Assembly: GCF_900110255.1 (NCBI RefSeq)
Contig: NZ_FODD01000057.1
Span: 1 to 39,981 of the forward strand
Reading direction: 5' to 3'
DNA length: 39,981 nucleotides
DNA from: Actinacidiphila rubida
GTDB taxonomy: Bacteria; Actinomycetota; Actinomycetes; Streptomycetales; Streptomycetaceae
Below the pieces are notes generated by a model, which was not told the origin of the DNA, did no database searches, and was given only the letters and a program-made list of their open reading frames with translations. This document shows, in pieces, positions 16,821 through 24,596 of this stretch. Position 1 is the stretch's first letter, and every line of letters begins with the position of its first letter. The translations under genes and the position numbers were made by a program.

Positions 16821-18017
16821 TCAAGCCGCGAAGGTAACCGGGGACTCAACTTGGTAGCACCGTCGGTCACGGATGAGGGCCCATATGACGTTGACGCGTC
16901 GACGTGCGAGAGCGAGCACGGCCTGGGTGTGCCGCTTCCCTTCGGCTCTCTTCCGGTCGTAGAAGCGCCGCGAGTTCGGGTCGAACTGGATGCTGATGAG
17001 CGCGGACGTGTAGAAGACTCGTTGAAGTCGTCGGTGGTATCGCTGCGGGCGGTGGAGATTTCCGCTGCTCTTGCCGGAATCTCGGGGCGCGGGGGCGAGG
17101 CCGGCGAAGGCCGCGAGTCGGTCCGCGGTGGGAAATCCTTCGAGATCGCCGCCGATGCCGACGAGAAGTTCGGCGCCGAGCACGGATCCGATGCCGGGCA
17201 TGCTCTCGATTACTTCGGCGAGTTCGTGTTCGTGAAACCGGCCCTCGATGAGCTTGTCGGTTTCGTTGCCCTTCTCGTTGAGGACCATCACCTCCTTCGC
17301 GAGGGTGTGGACCATCTTGGCGATCGCCTTCTCGCCGGCGACGGCGGTGTGCTGGCGCCCGGCGGCCTCGACGGCTGTCTCGGCCAGCTTCTGGGCGCCC
17401 TTGACTTTGCGGTGGTTCAGCCAGGTGGTCAGCCGTTTGGTGCCGACGCGCCGGAGAGCGGCCGGGGTCTGGTAGCCGGTCAGGAGCACGAGCGGCCCGG
17501 CGTTGGTGACGTCCAGGGCGCGTTCGAGTGCGGGGAACATGCTGGTCAGCGTGGAGCGGAGGCGGTTGACCGTCCGGGTGCGGTCGGCGACCAAGTCGCT
17601 GCGGTAGCTGGTCAGCAGCTTCAGTTCGATCACTGCCTCGTCGCCGAGACGGACAGGCAGCAGGTCCCTGCGCATGCGTGCCTGGTCCGCGATCACCCGG
17701 GCATCACGGGCGTCGGTCTTGCCTTCGCCGCGGTAGCCGTCAGTGGCCCTGTTGACGACGCGTCCAGGGATGTAGAGAAGTTCCTGGCTGTGGTTGACCA
17801 GCAGCGCGATCAGCAGGCCGGGCTCACCGCCGGTCATGTCCACGGCCCAGGTGGTCCGCTTTCCATCGGCGAGAGCCAGGACATCACCCAGCAGCTGGAG
17901 GAGCTCCATCTCGTCGTTAGCCACGCGCCGCGACAGCAGTCGGTCGCCTTCGGAATCCACCACCACGCAATGGTGGTGGGTCTTGCCGCAGTCGATCCCC
18001 GCCCATATCCGGCTCAT
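16821..18017 (-). CDS. IS110-family DEDD transposase, complete
   Basis: This 398-aa recombinase has an N-terminal RuvC-like DEDD domain: IWAGIDCGKTHHHCVVV with the first Asp, WAVDMTGG, and EGKTDARDARVIADQARMR with the paired Asp residues. The C-terminal transposase_20 domain carries ESMPGIGSVLGAELLVGIG and DRLAAFAGLAPAPRDSG, then RVFYTSALISIQFDP with the family's conserved Ser region. IS110 enzymes excise and insert DNA guided by a structured bridge RNA. The gene is full length with an ATG start and may be active. Confidence 0.95.
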   Translation of the reverse strand: MSRIWAGIDCGKTHHHCVVVDSEGDRLLSRRVANDEMELLQLLGDVLALADGKRTTWAVDMTGGEPGLLIALLVNHSQELLYIPGRVVNRATDGYRGEGKTDARDARVIADQARMRRDLLPVRLGDEAVIELKLLTSYRSDLVADRTRTVNRLRSTLTSMFPALERALDVTNAGPLVLLTGYQTPAALRRVGTKRLTTWLNHRKVKGAQKLAETAVEAAGRQHTAVAGEKAIAKMVHTLAKEVMVLNEKGNETDKLIEGRFHEHELAEVIESMPGIGSVLGAELLVGIGGDLEGFPTADRLAAFAGLAPAPRDSGKSSGNLHRPQRYHRRLQRVFYTSALISIQFDPNSRRFYDRKRAEGKRHTQAVLALARRRVNVIWALIRDRRCYQVESPVTFAA

Positions 18018-18105
18018 CGTGCTCCAGTCGTTCGCTCCTGCAGTTCACACCACGGACGACCTCGCCGGCATTGCTCTACACAGCGACTTTCTCGCACTTC
18101 CCAAT
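18018..18105 (-). ncRNA. Candidate bridge-RNA region of the IS110 element
   Basis: In the IS110 group, the non-coding end upstream of the transposase encodes the bridge RNA whose loops pair with donor and target. Here that position is 18018-18105, reading leftward. I could not draw the two internal loops by eye, and the space is short, so this marks position only; the RNA may extend farther right or be lost. Confidence 0.2.
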
Positions 18106-18247
18106 CGGCGGCCGAGTCGTCGTGGGGAGCCAGGCGGCCAAGCCACCTAAGCCACGGACGGCAGCGGCATGAAAGCCACACCCGGCTCCCCTGGGTGCCA
18201 CAACCCTACGAATGGCTGGGGCGATCCCAGAAGGAAGGTAGAGCGGC

Positions 18248-18982
18248 ATGAGCCGGGCGGTGCCCTGGATCACGCTGCGCGATGGCGAGGAGGCCGTGCC
18301 CGAGTCGATGCTCGCCATCGACTACGACCGGGGACGGCGTCCGATCGGCATCCGCTATCGCCACGAGCTTGTCCGGGATCGCGATGGCCGGGGCGTACTG
18401 TGGGTGCGCGTCTCGCAGCAGCTGACAGCGACGAGCAAGCGGCTGGTGGGCAAACCGGAGTTCGCCTCGATGCACCCCGCCCGTCAGCGCGCGACGATGG
18501 ACGCGCTGCGCTGCCAGGTCTGCCACGGCCAGCCGTCGCGCACCGAGCGTGGATATCTCTTCCTGGAGATGGCCGCGCATCGCGAGGTCGAGGGCATCGT
18601 CACGGCGCAGCCGCCAGTGTGCCTGGAGCACGCCGTGGCAGGCATCGAGGAGTGCCGCCGCCTGATCGAAGAGGGCTACGTGCTGCTGCGGTCCAAAGTC
18701 CCGCGGCTGTACGGCGTGGTGGGCACGGTCTACAGCATCGTGGGCAACCAGATTGAGGCCCTCCCGCCGCTGCTCCATGAGGACGGATCGGACTGCCCCA
18801 TCCCCTACACCCGGCGTGACCTGCTGCCGTACGTCTTGGCCTCGCAGCTCGTTCGCCGCCTCACCGGCGTCACGGTCGTGGACATCGGCGAAGAGTTGGA
18901 GGCAGCCGGTCGGGACCGGCGTGCTGCGCGGCGGAACGCTCGCACCGGCTGCCCGGCCCACGTCTCCGGGCACGCACCGTAG
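18248..18982 (+). CDS. Unknown protein with a probable zinc site, first intact gene of the lanthipeptide locus
   Basis: I do not recognise this 244-aa protein. Residues C89, C92 (CQVCHG), C125 and H128 (CLEH) are spaced like a treble-clef or ribbon zinc site. The C-terminal third (YTRRDLLPYVLASQLVRRL, then TGVTVVDIGEELEAAGRD) is helical and basic, which could suit nucleic-acid binding. An AAGGAAGG ribosome-binding site precedes the ATG, which overlaps the TGA of the IS110-split ORF. Downstream, 63 bp with a CCGCCA hexamer repeat separate it from the EEP phosphatase gene. It reads in the same direction as all genes to 37.4 kb. It could be an HNH-like or regulatory protein; not assigned. Confidence 0.6.
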   Translation: MSRAVPWITLRDGEEAVPESMLAIDYDRGRRPIGIRYRHELVRDRDGRGVLWVRVSQQLTATSKRLVGKPEFASMHPARQRATMDALRCQVCHGQPSRTERGYLFLEMAAHREVEGIVTAQPPVCLEHAVAGIEECRRLIEEGYVLLRSKVPRLYGVVGTVYSIVGNQIEALPPLLHEDGSDCPIPYTRRDLLPYVLASQLVRRLTGVTVVDIGEELEAAGRDRRAARRNARTGCPAHVSGHAP

Positions 18983-18989
18983 CCCCACC

Positions 18990-19016
18990 CCGCCACCGCC
19001 ACCGCCACCGCCACCA
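18990..19016. repeat. CCGCCA hexanucleotide tandem repeat
   Basis: About four copies of CCGCCA lie between the zinc-protein gene and the EEP gene, just upstream of the latter's ribosome-binding site (GAGAGGAG). Such runs are slippage-prone and could vary the spacing or mRNA structure before the EEP start. Confidence 0.6.
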
Positions 19017-19045
19017 CTGTGTGACCCACCCCCGAGAGGAGTGCC

Positions 19046-19873
19046 GTGCGTGCCGTGACGTACAACCTGCTGAACGGCGGGCTCGATGACGGAGACGACG
19101 CCCGCCTGCTTCGCCAGGTTGACATCCTTGCCGGGCTCGCGCCCGATGTGCTGACCCTGCAGGAGTGCACCGGCTGGCCACCGCGTCTGGCCGAGGAAGT
19201 CGCTGCCGCCCTGGGGATGAGCGTGGCGCTGACGGCGACCTCGGGCACCGGCAGCGGCCTGAACGCCACCGTGCTGTTCCATCGGCCCTCGGTCCTCAAA
19301 CTGGTGGCGCCGGCCGCGCAGCGCGGGCAGGGAATCTACACGCACGCGCTCATCAAGGCCCACCTGCGACCGGTCGACGCCGAGGACACCAGCGGCGACT
19401 TCCTCGCGCTGGGCACCCACCTGTCCTGGTCCGGCGCCGCCGCCCGGCTCACGGAAGTCACCGGCTACCTCACCGACTTCGCCGGAGACTTCCCTGGCAC
19501 GCCGGCCAGAGCGCTGCTCATGATGGACGCCAACACCCCCGCCCCCTATGACCGGCGGCCCTGGCGCTGGTCCAAGATCCCCACCAACCTCCAGCCCCGC
19601 TACCGCCGGATCCGGCCCAGCGGTCGCCTCGCCGGCATCGACCGCGCCGCGATGCGCGCCCTCCTCAACGCGGGATGGCAGGACCCCCAGGCACACATCC
19701 GCGGTCGCCGCGCCGCCACCGTCGGCTACTACTACGCCAACGAACGCGTCCCCTGGCACCTGGACCACATCCTCCTCGCCGGCCCATGGCCGAAGGCCGC
19801 CAACTACCGAACCGTCGACACGCACGAGTTGCGCGCCCTCGCCGACCACCTCCCCGTCGTCCTTGAGATCTGA
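19046..19873 (+). CDS. Endonuclease/exonuclease/phosphatase (EEP) family hydrolase
   Basis: This 275-aa protein has the EEP metallo-phosphoesterase motifs in order: VTYNLLNGG with the metal/phosphate-binding Asn, LTLQECTGW with the metal-binding Glu (about residue 39), GTHLSW (about 121), MMDANTP with the catalytic Asp/Asn pair (about 159), HLDHILL (about 240) and ADHLPVVLEI with the catalytic His near the C-terminus. Enzymes of this fold cleave phosphodiesters or phosphomonoesters in nucleic acids, lipids or small molecules. The GTG start follows GAGAGGAGTGCC. No signal peptide is seen, so it is cytoplasmic. It lies directly upstream of the FxLD methyltransferase. It is unusual beside lanthipeptide genes; its role there is unknown. 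Confidence 0.85.
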   Translation: MRAVTYNLLNGGLDDGDDARLLRQVDILAGLAPDVLTLQECTGWPPRLAEEVAAALGMSVALTATSGTGSGLNATVLFHRPSVLKLVAPAAQRGQGIYTHALIKAHLRPVDAEDTSGDFLALGTHLSWSGAAARLTEVTGYLTDFAGDFPGTPARALLMMDANTPAPYDRRPWRWSKIPTNLQPRYRRIRPSGRLAGIDRAAMRALLNAGWQDPQAHIRGRRAATVGYYYANERVPWHLDHILLAGPWPKAANYRTVDTHELRALADHLPVVLEI

Positions 19874-19977
19874 TGGGCGAGGTCCTCCCGTGCGGCTCGT
19901 TCCGCATCCCCTCTTCACCCTGCATCCGCGCTCCTCGAACGCGGGGAGCCCAAGAACGACGCGAAGGAACCACCGCA

Positions 19978-21210
19978 ATGACCGACACAACCATCAAGCC
20001 CGACGAGGCAGACCGCCTGAGGAACAACACCATCGACACGCTCCGCGAAGCGGGATGGATCATGTCGCCGGAGATCGATGCGGTGATGCGGAAGGTGCCC
20101 CGCCACGAGTTCGCCCCGGAGGCGAGCCTGGAGAAGGCGTACGAGCCCTTTGCCGCGGTGATCACCAAGACCGACGAGCACGGGGTGCAGCTCAGCTCGG
20201 TGTCCGCGCCGCAGATCCAGGCGCTGATGCTGGAGCAGGCCAAGGTCCGGCCCGGGATGCGGGTGCTGGAGATCGGATCGGGTGGTCTGAACGCCGCCTA
20301 CCTCGCCGAACTCGTCGGACCGCAGGGCGTGGTGACCACGGTGGACATCGACCCGGTGGTCACCGCACGTGCCAGCCGCCTGCTGGAGGAGCACGGCTAC
20401 AGGCACATCACCGTCGTCACGGCCGACGCCGCCGAGCCCATCCCCGGCCTTGACCAGGTCGACGTGGTGATGGTGACCGCTGGTGCCTGGGACGTGCCGC
20501 CGGCCTGGATCAGCCAGCTCAAGCCGGGCGGCAGGTTGGTGGTTCCGCTGCGGATGCGGGGCCTGACCCGCTCGGTGGCCTTCACCCGCGTCGGCGAGCA
20601 TCTGGAGAGCGAGTCCGCGGCGATCTGCGGGTTCGTGCCGATGCAGGGCGCCACCGCCCACCACGAGGAGCTGCTGCTCGTCAACGGCACCCCGGAGATC
20701 GGGCTGCGTTTCGACGACGGGCTGCCCTCGCAGCCGAGTCTGCTGGACAACGCGGTCACCTTGGAGCGGGTCGAGTTGTGGACGGGTGTGACGGTCGGCC
20801 TGAGCGAGTTGCTGGACACCCTTCAGATGCACCTGGCCATCACCGTGCCGGGCTTTTGTGTCATGGCCGTTGACCCCGACCTGGACTCCGGGCTCGTCGC
20901 CCCGGCCAACAAGGGCTTCTCCCTGGCCGCCGTGAACAAGCCGGGCAACACCTTCGCCTACCTCACTACCCGACGCACCGACGACGGCCGGCACGTCGAG
21001 TACGGCGTCCACGCTCTCGGTCCCGACGCCGCTGCCTTCACGCGAGTTCTCGCTGGCCATCTGCGCGAGTGGGCCGACACGCGCCGCGGCGGCCCCAGCC
21101 CGGTCATCCGGGTCTATCCGGCCAGCACCCCCGACGACCAGGTCCACGGTGACCGGGTCATCGACAGGGTCCACAGCCGGATCTCGCTGTCCTGGCCCGC
21201 CAGCCGGTAG
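19978..21210 (+). CDS. fxlM: FxLD-system methyltransferase (protein-isoaspartate O-methyltransferase-like)
   Basis: This 410-aa protein belongs to the methyltransferase family that travels with FxLD lanthipeptides. The N-terminal two thirds resemble protein-L-isoaspartate O-methyltransferase: VPRHEFAPE, then LSSVSAPQIQALML, which parallels the substrate-binding TISAP block of PIMT. The SAM-binding motif RVLEIGSGGLNAAYLAELVG lies at about residue 93 and TTVDIDP follows. The C-terminal part (about 230-410) is specific to this family and may bind the leader. The expected reaction is methyl-ester formation on an Asp of the precursor, leading to aspartimide or isoaspartate, as shown for the PIMT-like OlvSA. 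The ATG at 19978 follows AAGGAA; the frame upstream is non-homologous. The precursor gene is 50 bp downstream. Confidence 0.9.
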   Translation: MTDTTIKPDEADRLRNNTIDTLREAGWIMSPEIDAVMRKVPRHEFAPEASLEKAYEPFAAVITKTDEHGVQLSSVSAPQIQALMLEQAKVRPGMRVLEIGSGGLNAAYLAELVGPQGVVTTVDIDPVVTARASRLLEEHGYRHITVVTADAAEPIPGLDQVDVVMVTAGAWDVPPAWISQLKPGGRLVVPLRMRGLTRSVAFTRVGEHLESESAAICGFVPMQGATAHHEELLLVNGTPEIGLRFDDGLPSQPSLLDNAVTLERVELWTGVTVGLSELLDTLQMHLAITVPGFCVMAVDPDLDSGLVAPANKGFSLAAVNKPGNTFAYLTTRRTDDGRHVEYGVHALGPDAAAFTRVLAGHLREWADTRRGGPSPVIRVYPASTPDDQVHGDRVIDRVHSRISLSWPASR

Positions 21211-21260
21211 GCGGCGGACCAGGGTTCCCGCACCACCCCTATGGAAGGAAGGTCACCATC

Positions 21261-21446
21261 ATGACCACTGCCACCCTGGCGCCTGCGCCGACGGATGTCG
21301 ATGGGGACTTCGCGCCGCTCGATGTGAGGGTCGTCGTCGCCACGCACGCGTACGGCAAGCTCGCCTGCTCCACCGGTGACGGTTGCGGCTCCACCTGCGC
21401 GAACGGCGCCAGCTCCTGCAACTCCTCCGCGGAGTACCCCGCCTGA
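21261..21446 (+). CDS. fxlA: FxLD-type lanthipeptide precursor (61 aa)
   Basis: An excellent GGAAGGAAGG site precedes the ATG. The leader (about residues 1-35) carries the family box as DFAPLDVRVV (F17-L20-D21). It is F-x-x-L-D here, one residue longer than the F-x-L-D after which the family is named, and corresponds to the FNLD-like box read by class I dehydratases. The core region starts near C36 (CSTGDGCGSTCANG, then ASSCNSSAEYPA). It has four Cys (36, 42, 46, 53) and eight Ser/Thr (37, 38, 44, 45, 51, 52, 55, 56), enough for up to four thioether rings plus unreacted dehydro-residues. The only core Asp, D40, sits in Asp-Gly, the classic aspartimide-prone pair; N48-G49 is a second such site. 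The processing site is not known. Confidence 0.93.
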   Translation: MTTATLAPAPTDVDGDFAPLDVRVVVATHAYGKLACSTGDGCGSTCANGASSCNSSAEYPA

Positions 21447-21473
21447 TTCCAAGCGCGCAGGCACATCCCCCTA

Positions 21474-21516
21474 CCGGTGGGCCGGGTCCGGCACTCGTAG
21501 CAGCCCGGCCCACCGG
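21474..21516 (+). terminator. Strong hairpin between precursor and lanB
   Basis: CCGGTGGGCCGGG (21474-21486) and CCCGGCCCACCGG (21504-21516) are perfectly complementary, giving a 13-bp, all but fully GC stem with a 17-base loop, 28 bases after the precursor stop. There is no U tract. It should act as a partial terminator or as an mRNA 3'-end stabiliser, letting precursor transcript exceed that of the modification enzymes, as is common for lanA-lanB junctions. Confidence 0.75.
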
Positions 21517-21551
21517 CCACTCCCGAGCGCCCTCACCCGAAGGGATTGCCC

Positions 21552-24500
21552 ATGGCCCCCGACTCGCCGGCCGGCTACCGCTGGCAAGCTCCCGCCATCC
21601 TGCGGGCCACCACCTGGGCTGGCACGCCGGAACTGCCGGTCGCCCTCGACGTGGACGACGCGGAGGCCACCCGCGGATGGCTGAGCCAAGCGTGGCAGCA
21701 GCAGTCGTTCCGGGAGGCTGTATCCGCCACGGCCCCGGTGCTCGCCGGCGCGATCGCCGCGGTCGTCGACGGGCGCCAGTGCCAGCCCCGCCAGGTGCGG
21801 CGGACCGCGTTGTCCGCGATCTCCTACCTGCTGCGCTGGCACCACCGCCCCACCCCGCTCGGCTACTTCGCCGGAACGGCCCCACTCGCCGTCGGCGGCT
21901 CAGCCAGCGTCTGCTGGACAGACAAGCACCGGGTCGAGTTCCGGGCGGACGCCGAGTGGGTCACCGACGTCATCCTGCGCCTCCAGCGGATCCCGGAGCT
22001 GTTGAGACGACTCCCCGTGATGGCCAACAACACCGCGCGACGGCGCGGGGATCGCCTGGTTACTGCGGGACCTCCCGCCGACGCCTACGCCAAGCTCATG
22101 GCACCCGTCGAGGTCTCCGTTCGCCTCACCCGCCCGGTCGCTGCCGCCGCCGAAGCGGCCCGCCAGCCCATCGTCTACGCCGACCTGCACGAGCACCTTC
22201 ACCGGCTCTTCCCACAGGCCAGCACCGACCAGATCGACCAGGTGCTGGGCGGGCTGCTCGACCAGCAGATCCTGCTGACCAGCCTGTGGGCTCCGGGGAC
22301 CACCCCGGACGCCCTGGGCCACCTGTGCGAAGAACTGCAGCGCGTGGGGGCCGGCACCCTGCCCGCCGTGCGTGACTTGCTGAACGAGCTGGAGGCCATC
22401 CGCGACGACCTCGCCGCCTCGACCGCCGAACGTGTCACGGCGAGGATGCGGACCGTGTCTACCTGCACGCCGACCCCTGTGGTCATCGACACGAGTCTCA
22501 ACTGCGACGTGCGGATACCCAACGCGGTCCTGGAGGAGGCGCAAGCGGCCGTCACCGCTCTGTATCGCACCACGGCACAGCCCTACGGCTACCAGCACTG
22601 GCGCGAATACCACCGCCGCTTCCGCATGCACTACGGCGCCGGCGCTGTGGTGCCGGTCCTGGAGCTGGTCTGCGACAGCGGCCTCGGGCTGCCCGCCGGA
22701 TACGTCGGCTCCGAACGCGGCCGGTCCCACCGGCTACTGACCGACAGGGACGAAGCCATCCTCACGCTGCTGCAGCCCGTCCTCATGGAAGGCGGCAGCG
22801 AACTCGTCCTCACCGACAAGGTGATCGACGTCCTCTCGAACGCTTCGGCCTCCGATCCGCACTATCTCCCCCGCCTGGAAGCCGCCTTCGAGATCCACTC
22901 CCGGTCCACCGATGACTTCAAGCGCGGAGCCTTCGAGATCGCGCTGACTGCGGCGCCCAGACCCGGCAGCAGCCTGGCCGGACGCTTCGTCCACCTCCTC
23001 GCCCCCGGGCACCACCGGACGCTGACCGCGGGCTACCGCGGCGATCCCGACGCGCTGAGCGCGCAGCTCAGCTTCCCGCCCCGCAAGCGCCGCAACGAGA
23101 ACGTCACCCGCACACCCCGGCTGCTGGACCACGTCATCTCCGTGGGTGAACACCTGCCGCCCGGCGGTAAGACGATCAGATTGGACGACATCGCCGTCAC
23201 GGCGGACGCCCGGCACCTCCACCTGGTGCAACTGTCCACCGGCCGCCGCCTGAACGTGCGCGTGCTGCACGCCCTCGAAGCCGGCACCCAGACCCCGGCC
23301 CTGCCCCGCTTCCTCGCCGAGGTCGCCGACGCCCGGTACGCGGCCTACGGACCGTTCGACTTCGGCGCCGCCGCACGCCTGCCCTACCTGCCGCGCGTCC
23401 GCTACCGGCGCACCATCCTCGCCGCCGCCCGCTGGCTGCTCACCGCAGACGAACTCCCCCACCACACCTGCGAACAAGCAGCCTGGGACAATGAGTTCGA
23501 CACCTGGTGCACCAGGCTCAGGGTGCCGCTAAGGGTCAGCATGATCGAGCACGACCAGCGCCTCCTGCTCGACCTGACCCACCCGGTGCACCGCCGCTTG
23601 CTGCGCGCCAAGCTCGACCAGAACGAGCACCTGGAGCTGCGCGAGGGCCCGCCGGCCGACGCCCACGCCTGGATCGGTCGCGCCCACGAGGTATGGGTCA
23701 GCCTCCGCAACATCACGCCGCACCCACCCACCGAAACCAGCATCGCCAGCACAGGCAACGCCCGGGAGTCAGCGCCGCTGCACCTGCCCGGCGCCGGCAA
23801 CCTGCTGTGTGCCTGGCTGCGTGCCCACCCGGGCCGCTACGACGAGATCCTCACCCACCACCTGCCTCTCCTACTCGCGGAGGTCGGCGACTGCCTGGAT
23901 CTGTGGTGGTTCACGCGGCACCGCCAGACCGCCCGGCCCGACGCCGACCAGCACCTCGACCTCATCCTCCACCTCGCGCCCGGCACCCACGCAGCCGTGA
24001 CCGGCAGCGTCAACAACTGGGCAACCACCCTTAACCGCAGTGGTCTCGCCTCGGGACTGGTCCTGGCCGACTACCGCCCGCAGACCGGCCTGTTCGGGCA
24101 CGGGCCAGCGATGGACGCCGCCCACCGCGTGTTCGCCGCGGACTCGGCAGCCGCCCTCGCACAGATCCAACTCACCGACCAGGACAACACTTTCGCCCCG
24201 CGGGCCCTCGCCGCTGCCAGCGCGTTCGACCTTCTCCAGCACCTCGCGCCCCAGCATGGTCAGGGAACGGACTGGCTCATCCAGCGGGTACCGCGGGCCA
24301 CCGGCCGCCTCGACCCGCACCTGCGCGACCAGACGCTCCACCTCACCTCCCCCACCGGCCTTGACCACGTGGGCAGGATCCCGGGAGGCGGCGCCGTCAC
24401 GGAAGCCTGGCACGCCCGCGCCGCCACGCTGGCTGCCTACCAACTCCACCTGAACGGCGCCGATCCGCTGCGCGCCGCCCGCGCACTGCTCCACCAGCAC

Positions 24501-24596
24501 CACGTGCGTGCGCTGGGCGTCGACCCGACCGGCGAAGCGCTCACGCTGCGCCTGGCCCGAACCGCCGCCCTGCGCCGGCAGAGGGCAGCTCGATGA
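21552..24596 (+). CDS. lanB: Class I lantibiotic dehydratase LanB, full length
   Basis: This 1014-aa enzyme dehydrates precursor Ser/Thr using glutamyl-tRNA: the large N-terminal domain (about residues 30-715) glutamylates, and the C-terminal SpaB_C domain (about 740-1010) eliminates glutamate. N-terminal marks include LLRWHHRPTPLGYFAGTAPL and VIDTSLNCDVRIP; the C-terminal domain shows LLCAWLRAHPGRYDEILTHH, LDLWWFTRHR and ALLHQHHVRALGVDP. The segment that usually reads HLRLRL is HLDLILHL, so Arg residues expected in the elimination site are replaced; elimination may depend on the separate SpaB_C protein. I chose the ATG at 21552 because GAAGGGA sits 7 bases upstream; a TTG at 21546 is less likely. 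The last codons overlap the lanC start by 4 bp (ATGA). Confidence 0.93.
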   Translation: MAPDSPAGYRWQAPAILRATTWAGTPELPVALDVDDAEATRGWLSQAWQQQSFREAVSATAPVLAGAIAAVVDGRQCQPRQVRRTALSAISYLLRWHHRPTPLGYFAGTAPLAVGGSASVCWTDKHRVEFRADAEWVTDVILRLQRIPELLRRLPVMANNTARRRGDRLVTAGPPADAYAKLMAPVEVSVRLTRPVAAAAEAARQPIVYADLHEHLHRLFPQASTDQIDQVLGGLLDQQILLTSLWAPGTTPDALGHLCEELQRVGAGTLPAVRDLLNELEAIRDDLAASTAERVTARMRTVSTCTPTPVVIDTSLNCDVRIPNAVLEEAQAAVTALYRTTAQPYGYQHWREYHRRFRMHYGAGAVVPVLELVCDSGLGLPAGYVGSERGRSHRLLTDRDEAILTLLQPVLMEGGSELVLTDKVIDVLSNASASDPHYLPRLEAAFEIHSRSTDDFKRGAFEIALTAAPRPGSSLAGRFVHLLAPGHHRTLTAGYRGDPDALSAQLSFPPRKRRNENVTRTPRLLDHVISVGEHLPPGGKTIRLDDIAVTADARHLHLVQLSTGRRLNVRVLHALEAGTQTPALPRFLAEVADARYAAYGPFDFGAAARLPYLPRVRYRRTILAAARWLLTADELPHHTCEQAAWDNEFDTWCTRLRVPLRVSMIEHDQRLLLDLTHPVHRRLLRAKLDQNEHLELREGPPADAHAWIGRAHEVWVSLRNITPHPPTETSIASTGNARESAPLHLPGAGNLLCAWLRAHPGRYDEILTHHLPLLLAEVGDCLDLWWFTRHRQTARPDADQHLDLILHLAPGTHAAVTGSVNNWATTLNRSGLASGLVLADYRPQTGLFGHGPAMDAAHRVFAADSAAALAQIQLTDQDNTFAPRALAAASAFDLLQHLAPQHGQGTDWLIQRVPRATGRLDPHLRDQTLHLTSPTGLDHVGRIPGGGAVTEAWHARAATLAAYQLHLNGADPLRAARALLHQHHVRALGVDPTGEALTLRLARTAALRRQRAAR

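Larger units (their letters stand above)
16814..18105 (-). mobile_element. IS110-family insertion sequence
   Basis: The element contains one complete DEDD transposase gene on the minus strand and is bounded by a 9-bp CTTCCCAAT repeat at both junctions (16805-16813; 18097-18105). IS110 elements lack true terminal inverted repeats and insert at a short core shared by donor and target, which fits this repeat. By this boundary the non-coding end upstream of the transposase is only about 80-90 bp. That is short for the family's bridge RNA, so the true end could lie farther right. Confidence 0.65.
16675..18251 (+). pseudogene. Small ORF (94 codons when rejoined) split by IS110
   Basis: The ATG at 16675 (GAGGAA 7 bases upstream) opens MATDAADAVFVQDTFRCRAI and is stopped by a TGA at 16816-16818 inside the start of the IS110 element. 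The 9-bp sequence CTTCCCAAT occurs at 16805-16813 and again at 18097-18105. Deleting one copy and everything between them (1292 bp) joins the frame to SAAESSWGARRPSHLSHG and onward. That frame stays open to a TGA at 18249-18251 and overlaps the ATG of the next gene as ATGA. The rejoined product is 94 aa, Arg/Ser/Ala-rich and unrecognised. This geometry indicates that the ORF was the translationally coupled first gene of the 18.2-kb operon. The interruption may be polar on that operon. Confidence 0.6.

Noticed and set aside
18990..19016. CRISPR-like repeat
   Set aside because: It is a simple CCGCCA hexamer run with no spacers; no CRISPR array or cas gene was seen.
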